Source: Labrys miyagiensis
GTDB lineage: Bacteria; Pseudomonadota; Alphaproteobacteria; Rhizobiales; Labraceae
Length of the DNA: 64,000 nucleotides
Assembly (NCBI RefSeq): GCF_030160835.1
Contig: NZ_BSPC01000032.1
Location: forward strand, 55,015 to 119,014
Reading direction: 5' to 3'
Shown: one piece after another, positions 56,101-63,700 of the stretch
Numbering within the stretch: the first letter of the stretch is position 1
Layout of the letters: each line of letters begins with the position of its first letter
Position numbers and translations under genes: made by a program
Notes under the pieces: generated by a model
Seen by the model: the letters and a program-made list of their open reading frames with translations, nothing else
What the model was told of the DNA's origin: nothing
The model's database searches: none

Positions 56101-58473
56101 CCTCACGAACACCTGGGACTGATCCCAGATGCCGTCGCCGTTCTGGTCGACCGTGGTCGTCACGGTTTTGGTATCAGCGCTGGTTGTCGTCGCCGTCTTG
56201 TCGCGCAACGAACTGTCCGCATTGAAGTCGCTGATCGTCTCGGTCGACGAACCATCACCGTTGGAGACGATAGTGTCGGTCTGAGAACGGTCGAATACGC
56301 CATCGCCATTGTCGTCATATTTGATGGTCTTGCTCAGGCCATTCGCGCTGACGGTGACGACATTCTCGAAGGCTTCCGAGCCATCGGCATTGTAGCCAAG
56401 GATGTCGGTGGTCACCGAACCGTCGGCATTGGTGGTCTGGCTCTGATGGATGACATAGCTGTTGCTGTCGCTCGCCAAGGTGGCATCGCCGACCTGGCCG
56501 GTGGTGCCGTCGGACTTCGTATAGGTTGTCGTGCCGGTGATAGCGGAGCCATCATTGAAGGTCTGGCCACTGCCAGTCGGTGTCAGATCGATCGAGGTGA
56601 TTCCGAGTGAAGCCAGCGAGACCATCTGGCCGTTGACCATGACCTTGAAGTCAGACCAGTTCGCATCACCGGCGTCGAGCTTGCCATTGTGGTTGGTGTC
56701 GAAGACATCCTTGATCGCCTGGAGATCGGAGGTAGCCGACGGATCCCAATCCGTAAAGACGTACTCCTTCTCCTCGCTGATCTTGCCATCATGGTCGGCG
56801 TCGAAGACCAGCACACCATCGCCCGCCCCGGCCCAGGCGGTGCGGTTTTGGTAGCCATCGCCATTTTCCTCGACGAACTGTGTAGAAGAGGAAAGCGAGG
56901 TAACTTTCAGGCCATTGCCATCGAGATCGAGAATGACGGGCTTGCCGCCCATATTTTCGCCGCTCTCTGCGCTTGCACGACCTCCCATGCCGTTGCTGTT
57001 CATGCCGGGCCCAGCTGGGCCCGTGCCAGCACCGCCGCCCGTAGAGCCGCTATTTCCGCCATGACTGCCGTCGCCAGTAGTATGAGCGAGACTCTGTCCG
57101 CTTAGAATGCCACCAATAAGATTTCCTATACCTCCGACGATCCCCCCAATTAATCCCCCAACAGCGCCTAAGGCCCCCCCTATGAGGCCGCCTAGGGTTG
57201 TTCCAGTAGAAGGGGCAGCGCTTACATCATGAGGCGGGGGTGGAGAAGCCAACCCAAAGGCACTCAGAAAGGATTGAACAATATGTAAAAAAACATCCCT
57301 ATCCTTTACCTGGCTTGGTGCTGGCAATGAGCTCCGAACAGCCGTAACTAAATTCTCACTCGCGTTGGCTAACTGCTCTTCAGTGGCAGATATTCGTGCA
57401 GGATCGCCACTTGCCAAGGCATTCGCCAGGTTCTGCTGCTTGTCGGCGACATTTTGGGCGTCTTCCGCGGCAATTGAGCCATTGCCCCAGGCCCCGGCCG
57501 TAGCTGCTCCGAGCCCATATCTATCTGTAATCGTTGAGAAACTGGCGGCAAGCGTAGAATTGTGCTCCAGTCCCGCGACCAATCCTACGTAGTCTGATAC
57601 AGAGTCATTATGGACTCGAAATCCATCGGCTATATAAGTATGCAACTCCTCTACTTCAAAATTGTAGGTTCTCCAGCCACGAGATACTTCTACGGATAAC
57701 GCAGCGGTGCCTTCAACAAATTCCTCAGATCCAAGAGCTTCCTCATAATTACTCCTAGTAAATTCATTGTATTTTAGATAAACTGCGGTAGCCCGCGTTG
57801 TCGCTCCGTGTGCGCTTACAATACTGCCACCTCTTGCTACAATCGAATCGATGCGCTCAAATTTGCCATTTTCATTTAAGAAACGATGACCGGGCGTAAC
57901 TACGATTTGCGAGTTCACAATCATCCATTCAGACGTTATGCCTCTAAATATTCGCGTTACCTTTTTGAAAACAAGTGTTGAATTTGAACCGGAAAACGAG
58001 AGAACGATATCACCAGGCTTGATGTCTCGAATATAAGAAAACTGGTCGTTACCAACCTGAATTTTTGCATTACCTGGGAAACAAAAACCAGTGCCTGCAC
58101 TCCACATGACATTCGGCAGTTCTATATCTTCGCGACGAACCGGCTTATTGGCCACATATCCAACATAGTAAGCGCCAATAAAGGCTCCGGCCAAGCCACC
58201 CCCAAACGCTCCAACAGGGCCTCCAAGAAATGCACCTATCTCTGCACCATCTTCGCCCCCGATAAGTGCCCCACCGAGTGCCCCGCCTAACGCCCGCGTC
58301 GCAGCCCCAAAGGCCACCGTACCTGCAGCTCCTCCAACTCCCGAGACATAGTTCTGTAGCGCCCCTGCCGCAAAGTTATTTGTAGGGGCCACTTGTGAGC
58401 CAAGTGTATTACCGATTGCACCTCCGATGCCACCTGCTCCCGCGGCACCCCCAATGTCATCCAGCCCACTCAT
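50137..58473 (-). CDS. Giant type I-secreted repeat protein with Hint domain, EF-hand loops and DUF4214
   Basis: 2778 residues; ATG 58473 with AAAGGAAGAGG upstream. Order: Gly-rich hydrophobic zipper (about 8-105); Hint/intein-like domain (131-290) from CFPGNAKIQV through VVTPGHRF to NFEVEELHTY and RVHND; helical linker; second Gly zipper (425-458); calcium-binding block (512-632: PVILDLDGNGLKV, VFDADHDGKISEEKE, DTNHNGKLDAGD); about two dozen repeats of about 56 residues (676-1735 and 1870-2300), most with a DxNGDGxxD loop and NADGSxTxT; a DUF4214 domain (about 1740-1860: GFFDRDPDWGGYEDYLAQ); a Thr/Asn/Gly beta-rich region; and a C-terminal secretion-signal region (FVFKPSFGLDTVTGYQ ... ITLKNTTVASLQQSNFHF). 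Probably a surface adhesin or matrix protein. No GGxGxDxxx RTX repeats. Confidence 0.9.
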   Translation of the reverse strand: MSGLDDIGGAAGAGGIGGAIGNTLGSQVAPTNNFAAGALQNYVSGVGGAAGTVAFGAATRALGGALGGALIGGEDGAEIGAFLGGPVGAFGGGLAGAFIGAYYVGYVANKPVRREDIELPNVMWSAGTGFCFPGNAKIQVGNDQFSYIRDIKPGDIVLSFSGSNSTLVFKKVTRIFRGITSEWMIVNSQIVVTPGHRFLNENGKFERIDSIVARGGSIVSAHGATTRATAVYLKYNEFTRSNYEEALGSEEFVEGTAALSVEVSRGWRTYNFEVEELHTYIADGFRVHNDSVSDYVGLVAGLEHNSTLAASFSTITDRYGLGAATAGAWGNGSIAAEDAQNVADKQQNLANALASGDPARISATEEQLANASENLVTAVRSSLPAPSQVKDRDVFLHIVQSFLSAFGLASPPPPHDVSAAPSTGTTLGGLIGGALGAVGGLIGGIVGGIGNLIGGILSGQSLAHTTGDGSHGGNSGSTGGGAGTGPAGPGMNSNGMGGRASAESGENMGGKPVILDLDGNGLKVTSLSSSTQFVEENGDGYQNRTAWAGAGDGVLVFDADHDGKISEEKEYVFTDWDPSATSDLQAIKDVFDTNHNGKLDAGDANWSDFKVMVNGQMVSLASLGITSIDLTPTGSGQTFNDGSAITGTTTYTKSDGTTGQVGDATLASDSNSYVIHQSQTTNADGSVTTDILGYNADGSEAFENVVTVSANGLSKTIKYDDNGDGVFDRSQTDTIVSNGDGSSTETISDFNADSSLRDKTATTTSADTKTVTTTVDQNGDGIWDQSQVFVRNTDGSTSTTTKNLAANGTVINQTQVTTSTDGLSKTTKADNSGSGTFDQITTDVTVINGDNSRTETITDTGNNGTVLDKTVIATSADARSKTVQTDHSGSGTFDLVTTSSITVNADNSITTTVQDKNADGSLRDETVTTISADGLSKSVSEDLNSDGSFDQVSSDVTVVGGDASRTETMTDKSGNGTLLSQTVTVTSGDRKTITTTTDSNGDGAVDQTKTIVVNADGSTTTTISNFAPNGTLINRSLITSSANGLSTTTKTDINGDGTYDSVTTDVIVANADGSRTETVSDTSANGTLIDKTIATTTADGLTQTRQQDLNGDATIDRTTVDAIVLNGDGSRIETVSTTSNNGTLLSKTVTTDSADRLTTTVTSDANGDGHVDQTQVGVRNADGSTTKTVTNTAINGALVSKTVTTTTANGLSTTTQTDVDGDGVYDGSSSDVVVLNADGSRTETKSSLSGGGALLSKSVLTTSGNGLSITRQGDANGDGVFDSDSTDVTVLNANGSKTETVSKYNGAGSALISKIVTTTSGNGLSEVTTEDLDGDGTVDLTISDAVALNADGSKQETKTTTNANGTLIANVVTTTSADRKTATVASDLDGNGVNDITSTAVVNADGSTTTTVSTYNASGTLTSTSTKIVSANGLSTTTQTDLDGNGTIDLSTSNVTVVNADGSKTETLAEYTGTTTLKNKVILATSASGLSVVTTWDDTGDGIVDRTRTDTKTLNTDGSITEVVTNTGSQANKTTTTVSANQLTTTVTKDIDGNGTVDQTILTQVNADASTLVSSMDGTVKSASGRSYGGTNGRYETDSANGLSKTIYYDANGDGLAEQLTTDVTVINADGSKVETITDSTLTGGVATSANPVYTATLKDKEIITTSADGLTTASQYDLTGTGSFPEVITSQLTYNADGSTTQSLAESHSGVQSHRYMTTTSGDGLVKTIVWEGNNDSSGHQSELYRLYHGFFDRDPDWGGYEDYLAQLDGGTATPEDIASDFLDSSEFDEAYGSPSDSDYITLLYQNALGRSPTTAELAQWQTSLDGGMSRPDLALAIIDSPEGISHTQAAELDWAVSAHWITGTTRSESDDVTVLNGDGSTTQTITNTRLDGSLMSSATKTTSADGRTVWVQEDTTGSGSMTQGHITYTSTLADGSTQTTVNDLNADWSLKDTVTTTVSADGLVTTIKRDANGDGTNDETEVITRQVDGSSSDVTTDYNYGGTMLSKTTETTSSDGLTSNYSWDFNGDGVTDNTRSIVRVNNADGSTTETVKDYQTSTKTASGWGTAITAKLLMTTVTTVSADGRTHTTTLTYATSTASTMGVGSIGSNVYHASYTSDTGAQAVHQTISKTIDNIDNSTITTSTNDATSKSVKPMDGKVLWNSVIATSNKTVASKIIATTSADGLTTTIQADYDGNGTYEHTENWQTQIDGSQIGTMQDVNSTGVVKALGTETISADGLITTLSEDSDNNGTIDHIDTATTHADGSITETVTDYKTDGTLKQTVVKKVAADGQQTATVTTTPSTTVGGTATSTAVIVGSGLSATATNSNDTATITGNYNILSLDTGTDTASITGTGNVINIGNNVTLTVTGGTSDILNVNGTGDALSVSSATINITDDASATVTGASNTVNVTNDGTVSTTGNTNAVTATGGGATVTMKGATGGKATMSNGTLNLGTSTAVLLTGSGNAIKETGSDALTGTGTGGTLDVTGITNTATLSSAAVTVEGGGVLTLTGTSDTVTLKGNAAQVTVSSATDTVDVVGTSAKVTVTGGGGQVTLENGASATVVNNTNAITLTSNTSLTASGTGNTITVNGTGNTITGSSETINISAGASATVTGATDTVGITGNGALTISGNTAHVTATGTGGSVTFASGTGGTATISGGTVTLANAISASVTGSNDTVNFGHGGSVTVTGSNDTFVFKPSFGLDTVTGYQASGTGADQINIDHTVFADWATLLSHTTQSGTDTIITADASDKITLKNTTVASLQQSNFHFT

Positions 58474-58512
58474 ACTTCAGCCTCTTCCTTTGATTTTCTG
58501 GAACGTGCGATA

Positions 58513-58671
58513 CTACTTAGATGTTAGCAAAATTGCTCCGAGGAACGATAGGGCGCCGAATATAAGACATAGTACTAGAAGATTTTTTTTTCCTGTTGCT
58601 AGAAAGGCAATTACTCCAACTGTCAGCGCTCCCAGCAGCAAGAAGAATTTTTCGAAGACGATTGTAAGCAT
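58513..58671 (-). CDS. Small two-helix membrane protein upstream of the giant gene
   Basis: 52 residues from ATG 58671. Two hydrophobic stretches (FEKFFLLLGALTVGVIAFLA and LLVLCLIFGALSFLGAILLT) flank a short basic loop TGKKN. The frame is open upstream for 30 more codons with another hydrophobic run, so a longer protein from a non-ATG start is possible. It ends 39 bases before the giant gene start on the same strand, so it is probably the first gene of the secretion operon. Function unknown. Confidence 0.5.
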   Translation of the reverse strand: MLTIVFEKFFLLLGALTVGVIAFLATGKKNLLVLCLIFGALSFLGAILLTSK

Positions 58672-59624
58672 TGGTTCGAACACCCTCAGAGGTTCAGCGA
58701 GAAGCTTTATAGCTATAGCAGCGAATATAAGTTTGCAGTGATCTGGCGTCCGGTGTCATTCTATCACGAAATGAGCACTTAAGTTACGACGTTGCACCGT
58801 TATTTTACGAGATCGTATATTGTTTCTAAACAAAAGCAAAGTAATGTTGATACTATCTGTGAATTCTAGAATATAGCCGCCCACTCCTCCAGATATTATT
58901 AAATTTTTCACGAGTGTTGCATCCTTTAGTAATTAAATCGTTGGATATCGGCGGGTCGTTAGCTGCGGTGATTAAGATGTTACTTATCCCATTTTTTTCC
59001 ACAATGTAATTAGTTCACTGTGTGGAATACTGAAACATTTATTGGTTAACGAGTAGTCGCTTGGCTACTATTAAGCAAGACGACCCCCATGACACCTCAA
59101 CTCGTAGACACCGATGATCCGGTCTTTACAATTCTAGAATTGCTGAATATGCTTGGCGTACGCTATAGTTGTGAGCTCGATAACATCTGCCATAGGTAAT
59201 TGTAGTCCTACAATTTTAGTTCAGGAACTCGTATAAAATATTTATATACCCGAGAGATAAGGCTTTGTGATCATTTTATATTTGGAAAAATATTGTCTTG
59301 CTAGCGTCGTTGATTTTGGAAGTCATCCAGTGACGGCTCGCAAAACTTGTAGCGACCTGCTACTTCGCCTTAGCCGCCAGAGCCGTGCCTTCGTTGCGTA
59401 AACACTCAAATCACGCTGGAGTCACGCGGCTTCACGCATTGGCATTGCATATTAAATAATACAACCTATGAGAGCATTGCCGACTTACCGGGGTGCATGA
59501 AAAAACCGGAGGTGCCGCGCCGCCATTTTGGCCGCTTTCTGTGAAGGTCGCCATCCTTTACTCCGGCGCTTGAAGTCGGTGTCCGGTGTGCCGTCGAGCA
59601 CGCGGGTTTCGCAGTTGCTGTTGA
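58672..59624. other. A+T-rich region before the conjugation module
   Basis: About 950 bases with much lower G+C than the flanks. One short plus-strand frame from ATG 59089 gives 36 residues (TPQLVDTDDPVFTILELLNM, then GVRYSCELDNICHR), too short to assign and possibly a truncated gene start. The operon promoter is probably here. Nothing else recognised. Confidence 0.4.
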
Positions 59625-59762
59625 TTAGCAGTTCATGGCGATACGGGTCTTCGTCACTGTTGGTGCTGATAGCAGTTCAAGTGGGAGCATGCGCGCTCGC
59701 AAAAGCTCGAGGCCGGAACGGCCATACATGGAGCGCTTGAGCGTCTTGTTCACCTGGGTACT
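59625..59762 (-). pseudogene. Possible ISL3-like transposase C-terminal fragment
   Basis: Reads TQVNKTLKRSMYGRSGLELL then RARMLPLE, resembling the MYGRAGxxLLRxR end of ISL3-type transposases. Nothing upstream continues it. Assignment is tentative. Confidence 0.35.
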
Positions 59763-59889
59763 CAAGCGAGCACGGCTACGAGCGCCTCTATACGAACCAG
59801 CATACCGAATAATCACAGGAGCGCCTTTGCGGTCAGCGACTGTCTCAAGGGTTATGCTAATTGGACCTCCAGCGTCGTTCCCTACTCAA

Positions 59890-60096
59890 CTAATCGCCCA
59901 CGCCTTTCGGACGCCACGACACAGGATCGCTAATCCAGCGACTGACGTCGGATTCATGCCAACCCGCGCCGTGGACACTGATCTTGATCTGGTGTGGAAA
60001 CGTGCCTTCGGCGATCTTGCGATAGAGGGTGGAGCGGGACAGCCCAGTCCGGGACAGCACGGTTTTCAAGCGGATGATACGGTCTGGTTCACGCAT
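59890..60096 (-). CDS. AlpA-family helix-turn-helix regulator
   Basis: 68 residues: IIRLKTVLSRTGLSRSTLYR, KIAEGTFPHQIKISVHGAGW, HESDVSRWISDPVSW. This is the AlpA/prophage-excisionase-like winged helix typical of integrative elements, where it controls element genes or excision. The gene is complete, on the same strand as traA. Confidence 0.87.
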   Translation of the reverse strand: MREPDRIIRLKTVLSRTGLSRSTLYRKIAEGTFPHQIKISVHGAGWHESDVSRWISDPVSWRPKGVGD

Positions 60097-60229
60097 CGCC
60101 GCCCTGCCTCCTGCCCGCTTCTTCTGGCTGCTCCTGATGTGAGACAGGACAGACCATTGCGGGCGCGCAAGAGGATTTTGAGCGTGGTCTGTCGCATTGC
60201 CTCAATGAAAATGTTACCGAGCGGGCGTC

Positions 60230-60706
60230 GTTGCCTCACCTAAAATGTTACCGGCGAACACCCATGCCGTCATGATGCCCTCACCACTAGGGAGGCATCG
60301 TGAGGACGAAGATGGCGCATGCCATGCGCAATGGAGCTCGCCGATGTCGTGAGCCATTGTCTTGGAAGTCAATGGTCGATTTGCTTGATTTGAGTGTTTC
60401 GGCAGGCGTCGAGAGGGTCAAGGCTGGCGCATCGCGCCACCGCTTACGCGGCTCGCGGCCTTGACCCTCTCGCCGCCTGCGGAACTTTGGCCATCAAGCG
60501 AACGACGCCGGGATCTCACCTCAGACTTGGCGGGTCTCCAGGCCCCAGGAGGCGCCGTCGCGCAGGACCGCATTGAGGATGGTCAGAAACCGGTGTAGCG
60601 GCTCATCGGCGAAATCAGCGTCCAAGTGCCCTGCGTCGCTCCCGCACGTGCGGGAGCGGGTAACATCCTTGGTGAGGCATTCGGTAACAAAATTAGGTGA
60701 GGCAAC
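60230..60706. repeat. Inverted insertion-sequence-like ends
   Basis: GTTGCCTCACCTAAAATGTT (from 60230) and, on the minus strand, GTTGCCTCACCTAATTTTGT (from 60706) face each other across 430 bases. AAAATGTTACC also recurs at 60209-60218. These are probably the relics of an IS (IS21-like sequence style) now without transposase genes. Confidence 0.5.
60402..60480. repeat. Very long perfect-type hairpin downstream of traA
   Basis: Left arm 60402-60424 (starts GCAGGCGTCGAGAGGG) pairs with right arm 60458-60480 (ends CCCTCTCGCCGCCTGC), 22 of 23 bases. The 33-base middle contains a smaller hairpin TGGCGC-ATC-GCGCCA. Related sequence lies at 43474-43526. It could be a terminator, a plasmid-type recombination or replication site, or a mobile hairpin. 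Confidence 0.65.
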
Positions 60707-60753
60707 ACGACATGGTCCAACCGCAGCGAAGGAACGGCGGTAAATAGGACGGA

Positions 60754-63700
60754 TCACAAGCCGATCCCCCTCCCCCTTCCAAGGTCGATGCCGTGGTTGA
60801 AGGCGAGTTCCAAGCCGAGACGCCGGCCTGATTCGAACCCGATGCCGAGTTCGGCCTTGCGGTTGGCGAGGATGGATTCAAGCTGCGGATCCCGTTCCAG
60901 GCTCTTGGCCATATCGCTCATGGCAGACCGCGTGGTTTTGTAGCCGGAGATGTCGCCTTCCCTGTACTGACGCTGGCTGGCCTGGTCGAGCTTCTGCCAG
61001 CGTTCCACGAAGCGGTCGGCGCGGCGGCTCGGATCGGTGCGGATTTCGGTTTCAAGCTGCAGGGCTTGGACGGTGCGGTTGATCCGGCCGCCAGCCGCCT
61101 CCTGCACGAGTTCCGGGTTCTTGACATAGGCGGCTTCGGCATCGCGCCAGCCATGCGGCCGCACCTCCTCGAAAGCTTTGCGGGCGTCACTCAGTTCACG
61201 CATCTGTTCGGGATTTTCCTTACCGCCCGCTTCCCTGACGGCGAGGATCGCATCCACCGCACGGGCATGACGTTTGAGCGCCTCGCCGCGGGCTTTGCGC
61301 AACGCCGCTTGCTCGTCCTCGACTTTCTCTCCCGCGGGCGCCGCGGGTTCGCGTCCCGCCTCCTTTCCGGCCTCTCCTCCCGCCTTCCGTACAGCGCCTT
61401 CCCGTTCTGGCCTCTGCACTTCGTCCTGGTCAGGCGCATCGGCCGACGGTCGCAAGCCGTCAAACAGAGTGCGCACCTTCTCGGGTACGATCTTCCTGAC
61501 GATCTCGGTAACACGCTTGCGGAAGCTGATGCCACGCTGCTCGGCATAGGCCTGTGCGGGATCGGCGCGCTCGTAATCCGAGGCCATGTCCTTGGCCCGG
61601 TCGCGCGACAGGGTGCGGACCAATCGGTTCTGATCGGAGAAGTCGTCACGGCCGTAATAGAGGTCCATGCCATCACGGTGGCGCGACAGGGCGACATAGC
61701 TGGCATGGGCATCCAGGCCTGGCGTCGCCAGCACATGCGTGCGGTCCACCGTCATGCCTTGTGCCTTGTGGATGGTGGCGGCATAGCCATGGTCGATGCG
61801 GTTGTAATGCTTGAGGTCAAAGCCGACAGTTCGGCCATCATCCGTGCCCACGGTCATGGATTGTGCGCTGACTTCCAGAATGGTTCCGAGCGTGCTGTTC
61901 TTGACGCCGAGACCGCGTTCGTTCTGCAGGAACATGACGCGGTCCCCGCTGGCAAAACTGCGCTCGCCGCGCTCGACAATGAGATGCACGTCATCGCCGA
62001 GATCGCCGGCGTCCCTCATGCGTTCGCGCGCCGCCTCGTTGAGGGCGCGGACCTCGTCATTGGTGTGGGTGAGGATGATCCGGCTGTTATCGGGTGAAGC
62101 CTGCCGGTCGCGATCCCAGTGCTCGATCAAATCCTCTCGCGCCTGTTCGCGCGTCTGAGCTTCATGCACCATGCCATGGCTGTCATAGGCGCCAATGGCA
62201 TCCCCTGTCCTGCCTGTCGCGAGATCGCGCGTGGCCTCGCGCTGCCAGTCTTCCTGTTGGCGGCGGACTTCGCCGATCTCCGCGCCGCCATGGCGGTCGT
62301 GGATCGAGCGAAACGCCGCGCCCGCCTCGATGGCCTGTAGCTGCTGGGGATCGCCGACCAGCACCACCTTGGCGCCGGCCTCGGCGGCATGGGAGAGCAC
62401 GCGCTCGAGCTGGCGCGTGCCGACCATGCCCGCCTCGTCGATCACCAGGACATCGCGGGAAGTGAGCAGATCACGGTCCTGTCCCCAGCCATGTTCCAGG
62501 CTGGCGATGGTGCGGGAGGCTATGCCCGATCCACTTTCGAGGTTTTCGGCCGCAATGCCGGACAGGGCCACGCCCCGGACCTCATAGCCTGCCGCTGCCC
62601 AGGCCTGCCGCGCCACGCCCAGCATGGCGCTCTTGCCGGTACCGGCATGGCCAACCACGATCGCAAGATCGCGGCCATCGGTGACATGCGCCAGTGCATC
62701 GGCCTGCTCACCCGACAGGACAAGCCCGCGCTGTTCAGCGGCAGCAAGAGCCTTATCCCTTTCCCGGTCATCAACCGCATGGCGCTCCCTCTCTGCCATG
62801 TGCTCGGCAGCCCGGTGCAAGCGCTGTTCGGCTTCGATCATGGTGCGGGTGGTGAAGCGATCCTCGCCCCGTCCGTCCTTGCCGAGTTCAATGAGATCGG
62901 GGGCGCTGCTGATCGCTCCCATCACCGCATTGAACTGCTCGAGGCCATCACTGTGGCGGTGGACGAACATCGCCATGTCGCGGCGCGTGAAGGTCGATTG
63001 CTGATGCGTGATGGCGTCCAATGCCAAAGTGGGATTGGCGAGGATACGCACCCCATTGCCCCGCGCGATCTCCCGGTGCAGTTCCGCGCGATCCGCCTCA
63101 AGCCCCTCCCTCTCGATGCCCCGATCTTGGATGCCCTCCTGCTCGATGCGTTTGGCAGGCGCGCCGATCTGGCTCTGCGGCTCCAGCCCGATGCCCTGGT
63201 CTTCCAAGCTGCGGTGGTCGATGCGGGCATCGATGTCGAGCTCTGCCAGACGCTGATTGGCAAGCTCGGCCCAGCGTTCCCGCCACTGCTCGACCATCTC
63301 CGTGCGATTCCAGTCCCGCACCTTCGGACCGAAGCCGTGTCCGTCCCCATTCACATCTGCCTGGCGCATGGTCAGCATGACATGGGCATGGGGTTTGGGC
63401 ATGCCATCTTCGGAAAAATCCCAATGCACATTGAGATCGGCGATCATGCCCTGGTCGACGAATTCGGCCTGCACGAAGTCGCGGGCGAGCGCGATGCCCT
63501 GCGCCTGACTCAGCTCGCGCGGAAGGGAGAATTCGACCTCGCGGGCAAGCTGGGCGTCCTTTCGGATCTCGAAGGCCTCGACATCGTTCCACAGCCGCTC
63601 GCGGTCGCTCCAGCCCGCAGGTGCGTCCTCCGGCAGCATCACCTCGGAATGCACGACGCCGCGCTTGACCGAGAAGTCATGGCTGCGATCAAGGCGCTCG

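Larger units (their letters stand above)
60097..60753. other. Non-coding region between alpA-like gene and traA
   Basis: About 650 bases holding insertion-sequence end repeats (60230-60706) and a very strong hairpin (60402-60480). A minus-strand frame ending at 60521 contains LDADFADEPLHRFLTILNAV then LRDGASWGLETRQV, which looks like a gene tail of unknown family. Confidence 0.45.

Noticed and set aside
51600-56450. Regular repeats that could be taken for a CRISPR array
   Set aside because: The period is about 167 bases, the repeats are coding in one uninterrupted frame, and there are no unique spacers or cas genes.
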